From: Novosphingobium aquimarinum
Lineage (GTDB): Bacteria > Pseudomonadota > Alphaproteobacteria > Sphingomonadales > Sphingomonadaceae
Assembly: GCF_009746585.1 (NCBI RefSeq)
Contig: NZ_WRPO01000008.1
Location: 62,001-126,000, forward strand
Reading direction: 5' to 3'
DNA length: 64,000 nucleotides
Shown here: positions 25,608-33,857 of the stretch, piece by piece
How the letters are laid out: every line of letters starts with the position of its first letter
How positions within the stretch are numbered: the first letter of the stretch is position 1
Translations under genes and position numbers: made by a program
The notes under the pieces: generated by a model
Told to the model about the DNA's origin: nothing
What the model saw: the letters and a program-made list of their open reading frames with translations, nothing else
Databases searched by the model: none

Positions 25608-28358
25608 ATGTCCAACAGCAAGCAGCTTGCGGGGCTGCTCTTGCTCACCACCGCGCTGACACTTCCGGGTGCGGCATTTGCGCAGGGAACCACCGGCAGC
25701 GGCGGCGCCAATGCCGGCGCCATTGCTCAGGAAGACCCGAACGCCGATCAGGAGCTTGCGGACCAGGAGGGTACGCCCGCCGAGGATTACGACGAAACCG
25801 AAGCGCAGCTGGAGATCTCGATCCCGGGCGGCGACATCGTCGTGACCGGCCGCCGCTCGCGCGACGTGACGCGCAGTTCGAGCCAGGTCATCTCGGTGCT
25901 CACCAACGAACAGATCGCGCGGACCGGCGAAGGCGACATCGCCGGCGCGCTGGGCCGCGTGACCGGTCTTTCGGTCCAGAGCAACGGCTTCGTCTTCGTG
26001 CGCGGCCTGGGCGATCGCTATTCGCTCGCGCTGCTCAACGGCCTGCCGCTGCCGAGCCCAGAACCGCTCAGCCGCGTCGTCCCGCTCGACATCTTTCCCA
26101 CGAACATCGTCGCCTCCTCGCTGGTCCAGAAAACCTATTCGGCGAACTTCCCCGGCGAATTCGGCGGCGGCGTGATCAACCTCACCACCCGCGCCATTCC
26201 CGAAGAAAGCTTCCTCACCATCAGCGCCGGCATCAGCGGCGATTCCGAGACCACAGGTCGCCAGAGCTACACCGTCTACGGCTCGGACTACGATTGGTTC
26301 GGCTTCGATGACGGCACCCGCGACGTGCCCGACGCGCTGCAGGCCTTCTTCGACAGCGGCGAGCGTCTGTCGGGCGTCGATCGCGCCACCCAGCGCGCGA
26401 TCCAGAAGGACCTGATCGAGCCCAATCTGGTCACCCTGCAGCGGATCAAGAACACCGCGCCGAACTGGTCGGGCTCGATCACCGGGGGCACCGCATTCGA
26501 CATCGGCGACGATGCCCGACTCGGCGTGATCGCGACGATGGCGATCAGCAACCGCTGGCGCAATCGCCTGATCCAGAAGGACTTCGCGCCCGACGCCGAC
26601 CTGGCGCTGCAGCGCACGACCCAGGCCTTCACCACCGACAACCGCGTGCTGGTCAATGGCCTGCTCGGCTTCGGCCTGGAAGTGGGCGATCACAAGTTTC
26701 GCTGGACCAACGTCTACATCCGCGATTCGATCAAGCAGTCGGTGCTGGGCATCGGCCAGGATTTCGAAACCGGCAACGAGAGCGCGGAACAGGATACCAA
26801 CTGGTTCGAACGCCAGCTGATCGACACGCAGTTCGTGGGCGAGCTCGACTTCGGGGACCTCGATGTCGACCTTCGCGCGGGCTACGCGCAGACCTCGCGC
26901 GAATCGCCGTACGAATATAGCTTCGACTACTTCTACAACCCGAACGATCCGATCCAGGCGACCGATGAGAACGGCAACGTCATCAAGGTCTATCGCAACA
27001 CGCTCGACGGGCAGCGGTCGGACGCCCGCGTCGCGTTTTCGGACCTGACCGAGGACCTTTACTATGGCGGTCTCGATGTCAGCTATCGCCTGAACGACTG
27101 GATCACGGCGACGGTCGGCTATGCCTATACCGATACGCAGCGCTTCTCCTCGCGCCGCGAATTCCGCTTCATCTCCAGCGCGTTCCCGCGCGGCTTCAGC
27201 TATCTGAACCCGCTCTACCTGCTGGGCGATGCGGTCATCGACTTCGGCGAGGATCCGGCCAACACCGATCCCTATCAGATCGTGCTGCAGGAACTGACCG
27301 AGGACACCCCCGCGTTCGACGCCAGCTTGCGGATCAACGCAGGCTACGGCCAGGTCAGCCTGGCGCCGATCACCGGCGTCACCGTCGATCTTGGTGTGCG
27401 CTACGAAACCGCGAAGCAGACCGTGAGCGCGGCGCAGGTGTTCAACACCCCGAACACCTTCGATGCCTCGACCTCGCTCAATAACGACTACTTCCTGCCC
27501 GCCGCGACGATCACCTACGACTTCGACAACGGCCTGCAAGTGCGGGCCAGCGCGTCGAAGACGATCGCTCGTCCGCAGTTCCGCGAGCTGATCTTCCAGC
27601 CCTATCAGGACCCGGAAACCACGCGCCTCTACAACGGCAATCCGCTGCTGCGGGACAGCGAGCTGATCAACGCCGAAGCGCGCGCCGAATACTACTGGGG
27701 TCGCAACAGGGCCTCGCTGGCGGGCTTCTACAAGACCATCGACCGGCCGATCGAAGCCTATTCGACGCTGGCCGATGGCCGCGTTCGCCAGAGCTTCGCC
27801 AACGCCCCGAAGGCGACGCTCTACGGCGCCGAGTTCGATCTGCAGTATAACTACGACCTGTTTGATCTGGGCGGCTGGTTCGAGACCAAGCGCGCGATCT
27901 TCATCGCGAACTACACGTACACCCAATCGGACATCAAGGTTTCGCCCGGCGACGAGACCTTCATCTTCGGTACGTCGAACACCGATGCGACGCTGTTCTT
28001 CCGCGACGGCGTGCCGCTGACCGGACAGTCGGACCATTTGGCCAACCTCCAGGTCGGCTTCGAGGATACCGATCATCTCCAGCAGTTCACCGTGTTGATG
28101 TCCTACGCCAGCAAGCGCGTTGTCAGCCGCGGCTTCAACAACCTGCCGGACATCATCGAAAAGCCCGGCTTCCAGCTCGACATCGTCGCGCGCGAGGAAG
28201 TCAACTTCCTCAACATGCCGGTCGAACTGAAGTTCGAAATGCGCAACCTCACGGGTACCGACCACCAGGAATATCAGGACAACGGCACCACCCGGATCGA
28301 GATCAACAGCTACGATATCGGCACGAGCGTGTCGGCTTCGGCCTCGATCAAGTTCTGA
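25608..28358 (+). CDS. TonB-dependent outer-membrane receptor
   Basis: A 916-residue receptor. A signal peptide (LTLPGAAFAQ) is followed by an acidic N-terminal segment, a TonB-box-like GDIVVTGRR (about residues 77-85) and a plug domain (GALGRVTGLSVQSNGFVFVR, FPGEFGGGVINL). A beta-barrel of repeated aromatic strands ends in a terminal F, as outer-membrane proteins do. The ATG at 25608 has GAGGGGG upstream. It follows the Pho-boxed lipoprotein gene with no other strong promoter visible, so it is probably in the Pho regulon and could import a phosphorus-containing ligand. Ligand not predictable. Confidence 0.92.
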   Translation: MSNSKQLAGLLLLTTALTLPGAAFAQGTTGSGGANAGAIAQEDPNADQELADQEGTPAEDYDETEAQLEISIPGGDIVVTGRRSRDVTRSSSQVISVLTNEQIARTGEGDIAGALGRVTGLSVQSNGFVFVRGLGDRYSLALLNGLPLPSPEPLSRVVPLDIFPTNIVASSLVQKTYSANFPGEFGGGVINLTTRAIPEESFLTISAGISGDSETTGRQSYTVYGSDYDWFGFDDGTRDVPDALQAFFDSGERLSGVDRATQRAIQKDLIEPNLVTLQRIKNTAPNWSGSITGGTAFDIGDDARLGVIATMAISNRWRNRLIQKDFAPDADLALQRTTQAFTTDNRVLVNGLLGFGLEVGDHKFRWTNVYIRDSIKQSVLGIGQDFETGNESAEQDTNWFERQLIDTQFVGELDFGDLDVDLRAGYAQTSRESPYEYSFDYFYNPNDPIQATDENGNVIKVYRNTLDGQRSDARVAFSDLTEDLYYGGLDVSYRLNDWITATVGYAYTDTQRFSSRREFRFISSAFPRGFSYLNPLYLLGDAVIDFGEDPANTDPYQIVLQELTEDTPAFDASLRINAGYGQVSLAPITGVTVDLGVRYETAKQTVSAAQVFNTPNTFDASTSLNNDYFLPAATITYDFDNGLQVRASASKTIARPQFRELIFQPYQDPETTRLYNGNPLLRDSELINAEARAEYYWGRNRASLAGFYKTIDRPIEAYSTLADGRVRQSFANAPKATLYGAEFDLQYNYDLFDLGGWFETKRAIFIANYTYTQSDIKVSPGDETFIFGTSNTDATLFFRDGVPLTGQSDHLANLQVGFEDTDHLQQFTVLMSYASKRVVSRGFNNLPDIIEKPGFQLDIVAREEVNFLNMPVELKFEMRNLTGTDHQEYQDNGTTRIEINSYDIGTSVSASASIKF

Positions 28359-28401
28359 ACCAAGCCAAGACGTTCGGGGGCGCCCTGCCCCGCAATCCTG
28401 A

Positions 28402-28437
28402 CGGCCCGGTCGCAGCGATGCGGCCGGGCCGATTTTT
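28402..28437 (+). terminator. Strong intrinsic terminator after the receptor gene
   Basis: A 13-bp stem from CGGCCCGG (28402) to CCGGGCCG (ending 28431), with a 4-nt GCGA loop and one T-G pair, followed by ATTTTT. It is the clearest Rho-independent terminator in the window. Confidence 0.85.
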
Positions 28438-28454
28438 GTGCGACAGACAATTCT

Positions 28455-28476
28455 CCCCTCCCGCTCGCGGGAGGGG
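28455..28476. repeat. Palindromic GC-rich intergenic repeat
   Basis: CCCCTCCCGC-TC-GCGGGAGGGG, a perfect 10-bp stem followed by CCGGGGGTGAG. A related CCCCTCCCGCCAGCGGGG element lies about 100 bp downstream (near 28554). Such pairs look like dispersed extragenic palindromes. No other copy was noticed in this window. Confidence 0.5.
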
Positions 28477-28589
28477 CCGGGGGTGAGCCTTATGCAGGTG
28501 ATGCTTCATGCCGACCCCGCTGCGACTAGGCGCTAAGCGCCAAGTCTCGCTGCCCCTCCCGCCAGCGGGGCGTCGGGAATCAATTCGGC

Positions 28590-29447
28590 TCAGTCCTCGC
28601 CGGTCGCGATCGGGCGGGAGGGATCGCTGGTCCACTCGCTCCACGAACCGGGATAAAGCCGCGCGCCCTCGATCCCCGCATGGCGGAGCGCCAGGAGGTT
28701 GTGGCACGCGGTGACCCCCGAACCGCACTGGCTGACCAGCGTGCGCCCATCGGCTCGCGCCAGCAGCGGCGCGAACGCGGACTGCAGATCCGAAGCGGGA
28801 AGCAGCTTGCCCTCGGCGTCGAGGTTCTCGCGAAAGAAGCGATTGGCCGCGCCGGGGATATGACCCGAAGCGGTATCGAGCGCATGGGTCTCGCCGCGAA
28901 ACCGAGCGGCATCGCGCGCATCGACGACCAGCAGATCTTTGCCCGGCACATCGGCAAGGATTTCGTCCGCCGAGGCAGGTTCGGGTTCGAGCGAAGCCCT
29001 GGCGACGAAGTCGCCGGCCGCCGGTGTCGGCGCCGTGCCGCTCTCGATCGCGAAACCCGCAGCGCTCCAGGCCGCGAAACCGCCATCCAGCACGGCGACC
29101 GCCTCATGCCCGAGCCAGCGCAGTTCCCACCAGAGCCGCGCTGCATAGAAGCCACCGCTCCGATCGTAAGCGACGACTTGCGTGTCGTGGGACAGCCCCA
29201 GCTCGCGCAGCAGCGCCGCCAGCGCCGCGCGGTCCGGCAGCGGGTGGCGGCCATTGCCGCCGTCGGGCGTGCCGGACAGATCGTCGTCGAGGTGCAGGTA
29301 GACCGCGCCGGGCAGATGCGCCTCGGCATAAGCGCGACGACCCGCTTCGGTATCGCCGAGATCGAACGAGCAATCCGCGATGAGATTGCCTCCGTCGCCA
29401 AGCGCCTCGGCAAGTTCGGCGGGACTCACGATGGTCGTCCAGGTCAT
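28590..29447 (-). CDS. sseA: Thiosulfate/3-mercaptopyruvate sulfurtransferase
   Basis: A 285-residue tandem rhodanese. The N-terminal inactive domain includes LPGAVYLHLDDDLSG. The C-terminal domain carries the active-site loop CGSGVTAC, the C-G-S-G-V-T form typical of mercaptopyruvate sulfurtransferase. It moves sulfur from mercaptopyruvate or thiosulfate to a thiophilic acceptor. The ATG at 29447 is the only good start. It lies alone between the receptor and the atypical regulator; no link to phosphate genes is apparent. Confidence 0.9.
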   Translation of the reverse strand: MTWTTIVSPAELAEALGDGGNLIADCSFDLGDTEAGRRAYAEAHLPGAVYLHLDDDLSGTPDGGNGRHPLPDRAALAALLRELGLSHDTQVVAYDRSGGFYAARLWWELRWLGHEAVAVLDGGFAAWSAAGFAIESGTAPTPAAGDFVARASLEPEPASADEILADVPGKDLLVVDARDAARFRGETHALDTASGHIPGAANRFFRENLDAEGKLLPASDLQSAFAPLLARADGRTLVSQCGSGVTACHNLLALRHAGIEGARLYPGSWSEWTSDPSRPIATGED

Positions 29448-29503
29448 ATCCGCCTCCGCATCATCGAACGTTCTCCTCGTCGCCGCTCGCGGCGCAGGAG
29501 CGC

Positions 29504-30178
29504 TCAGACGGCGTCGAAGACGTAGCCGAGCGAGCGGACCGTGCGAAGCGGATTTCCGGCCCCCGCCGCCTTGAGCGCGCGGCGCAACCGGCCAATCCAG
29601 ACGTCGACCGTCCGCTCGTCGACCGCCGGCTCCTGCTTGCCGAGCGCCAGGATCAGCTGGCTGCGGTTGAACACGCGTCCGGGATGCTCGACGAAGTAAC
29701 GCAGCAGCCGGAATTCGTTGGGCATCAGCGCGATCGGCTTGCCCTTCCAGCGCGCCTGGAACGCGGCGACGTCGATCGTGAGGTCGCCCTGCGAGAAGCG
29801 CGTCGAGGCGCCCGGCTGCGGCGCCAGCAAATTGGCCCCCAGGATCCGGTCGAGCAGCGCGGTGCGCGTCAGCGGACCCATCATATAGTCGTCCGCCCCG
29901 GTGCGCAGCGCGCGCTTGCGGTCCTCGACGTCGTCATCCTCGAGCACCATGGTGATATGCGCGCCGGCGGTGAGCGGATCGCAGCGCAACCGGCCGCACA
30001 CTTCGAGCCCCGCCATGCCGGGAAGGACCCAGTCGATGAAGGCCCACAGCGCGCCCTCGATCAATGGCAGATCCGCCGTCCCGGCCCAGTGATGGATGAC
30101 GAGGTTGAGGTCGTCGTGCCGGAAGGGCGCCATGCCGCCGTCGAGTTCGCTTGTCAGGAGTATGTCGATCCGGTGCAC
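29504..30178 (-). CDS. Atypical OmpR/PhoB-type regulator with degenerate receiver
   Basis: A 224-residue protein. The C-terminal winged-helix domain (about 130-224; NEFRLLRYFVEHPGRVFNRSQL, DERTVDVWIGRLRRAL, TVRSLGYVF) is close to PhoB. The receiver keeps the aspartate (D49, AFIDWVLPGM), but the acidic pair is altered (one position Leu12), the conserved Thr/Ser is Leu79 and the conserved Lys is Gly101. Control by ordinary phosphorylation is therefore doubtful. I chose the GTG at 30178 (GGGGATGGGGCA upstream); an in-frame start at 30238 is poorer. A minus-oriented Pho box lies just upstream. Confidence 0.85.
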   Translation of the reverse strand: MHRIDILLTSELDGGMAPFRHDDLNLVIHHWAGTADLPLIEGALWAFIDWVLPGMAGLEVCGRLRCDPLTAGAHITMVLEDDDVEDRKRALRTGADDYMMGPLTRTALLDRILGANLLAPQPGASTRFSQGDLTIDVAAFQARWKGKPIALMPNEFRLLRYFVEHPGRVFNRSQLILALGKQEPAVDERTVDVWIGRLRRALKAAGAGNPLRTVRSLGYVFDAV

Positions 30179-30218
30179 TGCCCCATCCCCGCTCGAATGG
30201 CGCTTGTGCAAGCGATCG

Positions 30219-30247
30219 ATGACGGCAACGTGACACAACGGCGACGA
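30219..30247 (-). promoter_or_regulatory. Pho box for the atypical regulator
   Basis: On the minus strand the site reads TCGTCGC-cgtt-GTGTCAC-gttg-CCGTCAT, three 7-mers with 4-nt spacers. It lies 41-69 nt upstream of the GTG at 30178 and points toward that gene. A CGCTTGTGCAAGCG near-palindrome sits between site and start (30201-30214). Confidence 0.65.
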
Positions 30248-30307
30248 TTGTATGAAAGAGCGCCACTCAAGCCATTTTCCTGCCCTTTCCGCCCCGGTTG
30301 GCGCGTC

Positions 30308-30336
30308 CTGTCATCGAACCGACCTCGTACCGTCAC
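30308..30336 (+). promoter_or_regulatory. Pho box for the plcP-agt pair
   Basis: CTGTCAT-cgaa-CCGACCT-cgta-CCGTCAC, three 7-mers with 4-nt spacers, ending 59 nt before the ATG at 30396. The orientation fits control of the plus-strand metallophosphoesterase and glycosyltransferase genes. Confidence 0.7.
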
Positions 30337-30395
30337 CATGACGCAACGCGCGAAAGGTAGGCGCGAACTCGGGAAAAGCGGACGGGGAGCGCGAC

Positions 30396-31316
30396 ATGCG
30401 CATGCGTACGGACAATGCACTATCCCGGGACCCGGCGTCCCTTTTCGCTGGCGGCGGGATCCCGGAATGGCTCGACCTTCCCGATCCCAAGTCGTTCCGC
30501 CCGAAACGCAAGTATCGCACGATCTGGATCTCCGACGTCCATCTCGGCACGCGCGGCTGCAACGCGGAAATGCTGGTCGATTTCCTGCGCTCGGTCGAAT
30601 GCGAGACCCTGTATCTCGTCGGCGACATCGTCGACGGCTGGCGGCTGCGGAAAGGCTGGTTCTGGCCCGACGCGCACAATGAAGTCGTGCGCCGCGTGCT
30701 CAAGATGGCGCATCGCGGCACCCGCGTGGTGTTCGTCGCGGGCAATCACGACGAGATGCTGCGCGATTATGCCGGCATGACCTTCGGCGGCGTCGAGCTG
30801 GTGCTCGAAGCCGTGCACGAAACCGCCGACGGCCGCCGCCTGCTGGTGACGCATGGCGACAGCTTCGACGGGGTCGTGCTTTATGCCAAGTGGCTCGCCT
30901 TCCTCGGGGACCAGGCATACGGATTGCTGCTGCGCGCCAACATCGTGATGAACGCGGTGCGCCGGCGGTTCCACCTGCCTTACTGGTCCTTGAGCGCCTA
31001 CATGAAGAAGCGCGTCAAGAATGCAGTCGCCTTCATTTCCAGCTTCGAGGAAGCGGTCGCCACCGAGGCGATCCATCGCGGCATGGACGGGGTGGTGTGC
31101 GGCCACATCCATTGCGCCGAGATCCGCGAGTTTGGCGGCATTACGTATTACAACGACGGCGACTGGGTCGAAAGCTGCACCGCGCTTGCCGAAGACGCGT
31201 TCGGGGCAATGGCGATCATCGACTGGGCCGCGGAAAAGCTCGCCGAAGCAGAGCGCCGCCCGGCCGAGCAGCGGACCAAGCCCGACGTCCCCGCGCTGCC
31301 CGAGACCGCCGCGTGA
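30396..31316 (+). CDS. plcP: Calcineurin-like phosphoesterase, PlcP-like (COG2908)
   Basis: A 306-residue two-metal phosphoesterase with ISDVHLGTRG (D47, H49), VGDIVDG (D77), AGNHDEML (N117, H118), THGDSFDG and CGHIHCAE. The family is often annotated as UDP-2,3-diacylglucosamine diphosphatase. The close relatives called PlcP instead hydrolyse phosphatidylcholine and phosphatidylethanolamine to diacylglycerol during phosphate starvation. The upstream Pho box and overlapping glycosyltransferase gene favour PlcP over LpxH. No signal peptide; it probably acts at the cytoplasmic face of the membrane. Confidence 0.8.
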   Translation: MRMRTDNALSRDPASLFAGGGIPEWLDLPDPKSFRPKRKYRTIWISDVHLGTRGCNAEMLVDFLRSVECETLYLVGDIVDGWRLRKGWFWPDAHNEVVRRVLKMAHRGTRVVFVAGNHDEMLRDYAGMTFGGVELVLEAVHETADGRRLLVTHGDSFDGVVLYAKWLAFLGDQAYGLLLRANIVMNAVRRRFHLPYWSLSAYMKKRVKNAVAFISSFEEAVATEAIHRGMDGVVCGHIHCAEIREFGGITYYNDGDWVESCTALAEDAFGAMAIIDWAAEKLAEAERRPAEQRTKPDVPALPETAA

Positions 31317-32386
31317 AACTGGCGCTGGCGACCGACGCCTGGTTCCCGCAAGTCAACGGCGTCGTCCGCTCACTGGATACCACGATCGCCGAACTGGAGC
31401 GGCGCGGCGTGATGGTCGAGCGCGTGACGCCCGAACAGTTCCTGACCGTGCCGCTCCCGGGCTACGCCTCGATCCGGCTGGCGATGGCGCCGCGGTTCGG
31501 CGTGCGGCGCCGGCTCGATATGGCGGCACCGGACCTCGTCCACATCGCCACCGAAGGCCCGATCGGATGGGCCGCGCGCAGCTGGTGCCTGGCGCGGCAA
31601 GTGCCCTTCACCAGCGCGTTCCACACCCGCTTTCCCGAATACGCCGCGGTCCGCACCGGGATCAGCGCCGAACGGTTCTGGCCGATCATGCGTCGCTTCC
31701 ACGCCCCCAGCCGTGCGGTGCTCGTCTCGACGCAGAGCCTGGAGACCGAGCTGGCCGCGCGCGGCATCGGCCCGACGGCGCGCTGGAGCCGGGGCATCGA
31801 TCAGGCGCTGTTCCGACCCGACGGGCCACGCCATCCGGCGATGGCGGACCTGCCGGGGCCGATCCTGCTTTATGTCGGTCGCGTCGCGCCCGAAAAGAAC
31901 ATCGATGCCTTTCTGGACATGGCGGTGCCCGGCACCAAGGTGGTGGTTGGTGACGGCCCCTCGCTCGACGCCCTGCGCCGCCGCCATCGCGATTGCCGCT
32001 TCCTCGGCGCGCTGGCGGGCCAAGACCTCGCCAGCGCCTATCGCTCGGCCGATTGCTTCGTCTTTCCCAGCCTGACCGATACCTTCGGGCTCGTCGTGAT
32101 CGAGGCACTTGCCAGCGGCGTGCCGGTCGCGGCCTATCCGGTCACTGGCCCGATCGATATTCTGGGCCGCGACGGACGAGGCGCCGAACGGGATTTGCCG
32201 CGCGCAGCAGGCGCGGTTGATGCGGATCTTACGAAGGCCGTCGCGCGTGCGCTCGAAGTGCGGCGCGAAGATGCGCTGACCCTCGGTCAACGCTACACCT
32301 GGGAAGCGGCGACCGACCAGTTCGAGACCGCATTGCGCGACGCACTGGCAGACCATCACCACAAAGCGCCGCGCGCCGCCGCCTGA
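31313..32386 (+). CDS. agt: GT4 glycosyltransferase, likely diacylglycerol glycosyltransferase (Agt-like)
   Basis: A 357-residue GT-B fold glycosyltransferase. The N-terminal acceptor domain begins LALATDAWFPQVNGVVRSL. The C-terminal nucleotide-sugar domain contains LLYVGRVAPEKNID and the EX7E-type region FPSLTDTFGLVVIEALASG. Its GTG start overlaps the plcP stop. In alphaproteobacteria a plcP-agt pair converts phospholipid-derived diacylglycerol into glycolipid to spare phosphate; that role is inferred from pairing and the Pho box. A mannosyl- or other lipid glycosyltransferase is the alternative. Confidence 0.75.
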   Translation: MKLALATDAWFPQVNGVVRSLDTTIAELERRGVMVERVTPEQFLTVPLPGYASIRLAMAPRFGVRRRLDMAAPDLVHIATEGPIGWAARSWCLARQVPFTSAFHTRFPEYAAVRTGISAERFWPIMRRFHAPSRAVLVSTQSLETELAARGIGPTARWSRGIDQALFRPDGPRHPAMADLPGPILLYVGRVAPEKNIDAFLDMAVPGTKVVVGDGPSLDALRRRHRDCRFLGALAGQDLASAYRSADCFVFPSLTDTFGLVVIEALASGVPVAAYPVTGPIDILGRDGRGAERDLPRAAGAVDADLTKAVARALEVRREDALTLGQRYTWEAATDQFETALRDALADHHHKAPRAAA

Positions 32387-32420
32387 CCGCAGCGTCCAGG
32401 CGCACATCGCACAAGGAATA

Positions 32421-32456
32421 GAGCGGGGCGCGGGCCAAAGGCACCGCGCCCCGCTC
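32421..32456. terminator. Bidirectional hairpin between agt and phoB
   Basis: Perfect 13-bp stem GAGCGGGGCGCGG / CCGCGCCCCGCTC with a 10-nt loop, between convergent genes. It has no T-run, but its position suits termination from both sides. Confidence 0.65.
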
Positions 32457-32467
32457 GTATCAAGCGT

Positions 32468-33154
32468 TCAGTTGGCGTCCATCGAATAGCCGGCGGCGCG
32501 CACCGTGCGGATCGGATCGGGATCGCCGGCCCGGTTGATCGCCTTGCGCAAGCGCCGGATGTGGACGTCGACCGTGCGCTCGTCGATGTCGGAGTCCATG
32601 CCCCACACGCCGTCGAGGATCTGCTGGCGCGAGAGCACGCGGTTGGGCCGTTCCATGAAGTAGCGCAGCATCTTGAACTCGGTCGGGCCCAGATGCAGCG
32701 ATTCGCCGTCGCGGCGGACGCGGTGCGAGGTGGGATCGAGTTCGATGTCGCCGAACAGCAGGTTGTCGCCGGCCAGAACCGGGCGGCTGCGACGCAGCAG
32801 TGCCTCGATCCGGGCCATCAGCTCGCGCGGGCTGAAAGGCTTGGTGACGTAATCGTCGGCGCCGGTCTTGAGGCCGCGGATGCGATCCTCTTCCTCGCCG
32901 CGCGCGGTGAGCATCACGATCGGGATGCGCGCGGTTTCCTTGTCCTTGCGCAATTGGCGGCAGACCTCGATGCCGGGCACTTGCTCGATCATCCAATCTA
33001 GAATGATGGCGTCGGGCGCCTGTTCGCGCACCATGACCAGCGCTTCCTCGCCGTCCCCGGTGGAACGCACGTCGTAGCCTTCGGCCGACAGGTTCCAGGA
33101 CAGCAGATCGCACAGCGCGACATCGTCTTCGACTACGAGAACACTGGGGTTCAT
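32468..33154 (-). CDS. phoB: Phosphate regulon response regulator PhoB
   Basis: A 228-residue OmpR-family regulator with an intact receiver: D10/D11, phospho-acceptor D53 (IILDWMIEQVPGIEVC), T83 and K105 (YVTKPFS). The C-terminal DNA-binding domain (TEFKMLRYFMERPNRVLSR, DERTVDVHIRRLRKAI, TVRAAGYS) reads Pho boxes. It is the last gene of the pst operon, and its ATG overlaps the phoU stop. The nearby atypical regulator is a clear paralogue, with similar DWM/DWV and winged-helix segments. Confidence 0.95.
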   Translation of the reverse strand: MNPSVLVVEDDVALCDLLSWNLSAEGYDVRSTGDGEEALVMVREQAPDAIILDWMIEQVPGIEVCRQLRKDKETARIPIVMLTARGEEEDRIRGLKTGADDYVTKPFSPRELMARIEALLRRSRPVLAGDNLLFGDIELDPTSHRVRRDGESLHLGPTEFKMLRYFMERPNRVLSRQQILDGVWGMDSDIDERTVDVHIRRLRKAINRAGDPDPIRTVRAAGYSMDAN

Positions 33155-33846
33155 GATTCGGAATCCTTGGGAAGGTCCTTGGCGTCGCGCTCGTTGCAGT
33201 ATTCCCCGGTCGCGGCGTAATAGACCATTTCAGCAACGTTGGTGGCGTGATCGCCGATCCGCTCGAGATTGCGGGCAATGAAGAGCAGCTGTGCGGCGCT
33301 GGAGATCGTCGCCGGCCTTTCCATCATGTGCGTGAGCAAAGAGCGGAACAGCGTGTTGTAGAAATTGTCGAGCTTCTCGTCGCGGCGGATGACTTCCACC
33401 GCTAGCATCGAATCGCGCGAGCCGTAGGCGTTGAGCACGTCGTGAACCATGCCTTGCGCGATTTCGGCCATCGCCGGGATCAGCGTGATCGGCTCGATCT
33501 TGGACTTTCCTTCGAGCTCCAGCACGCGCTTGGCGATGTTCTTCGAATAATCGCCGATTCGCTCGATCACGCCCGAGATCTTGAGCGCGGCGATCACGTC
33601 GCGCAGATCGTCCGCCATCGGCGCGCGCAGTGCGATCGTGCGCACTGCGAGCCGATCGACCTCGGCCTCGAGCGCATCGAGCCGGGCATCGTCGGCGACC
33701 ACCCGGCGGGCAAGATCCTCGTCGTGGCGGGACAGCGCCAGGATACAGTCGCGGATGGCGACTTCGGCCAATCCGCCCATCTCGGCGATGAGACCGCGCA
33801 GCTGGCTGATCTCGCTGTCGAAGGACTTGACGGTATGTTCGACCAT
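33151..33846 (-). CDS. phoU: Phosphate signalling protein PhoU
   Basis: A 231-residue all-helical protein with two PhoU repeats. Each carries the E-R-I-G-D metal-binding motif (VIERIGDYSKNIAKRV and NLERIGDHATNVAEMV). PhoU links PstB transport status to PhoR and keeps the Pho response off when phosphate is ample. It lies 11 nt after pstB and overlaps phoB, the standard Pst operon arrangement. Confidence 0.95.
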   Translation of the reverse strand: MVEHTVKSFDSEISQLRGLIAEMGGLAEVAIRDCILALSRHDEDLARRVVADDARLDALEAEVDRLAVRTIALRAPMADDLRDVIAALKISGVIERIGDYSKNIAKRVLELEGKSKIEPITLIPAMAEIAQGMVHDVLNAYGSRDSMLAVEVIRRDEKLDNFYNTLFRSLLTHMMERPATISSAAQLLFIARNLERIGDHATNVAEMVYYAATGEYCNERDAKDLPKDSES

Positions 33847-33857
33847 GATTGCGCTCC

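Noticed and set aside
25578..28265. 895-codon minus-strand frame opposite the TonB receptor
   Set aside because: It is an antisense shadow of a high-GC gene with no recognisable domain or ribosome binding site.
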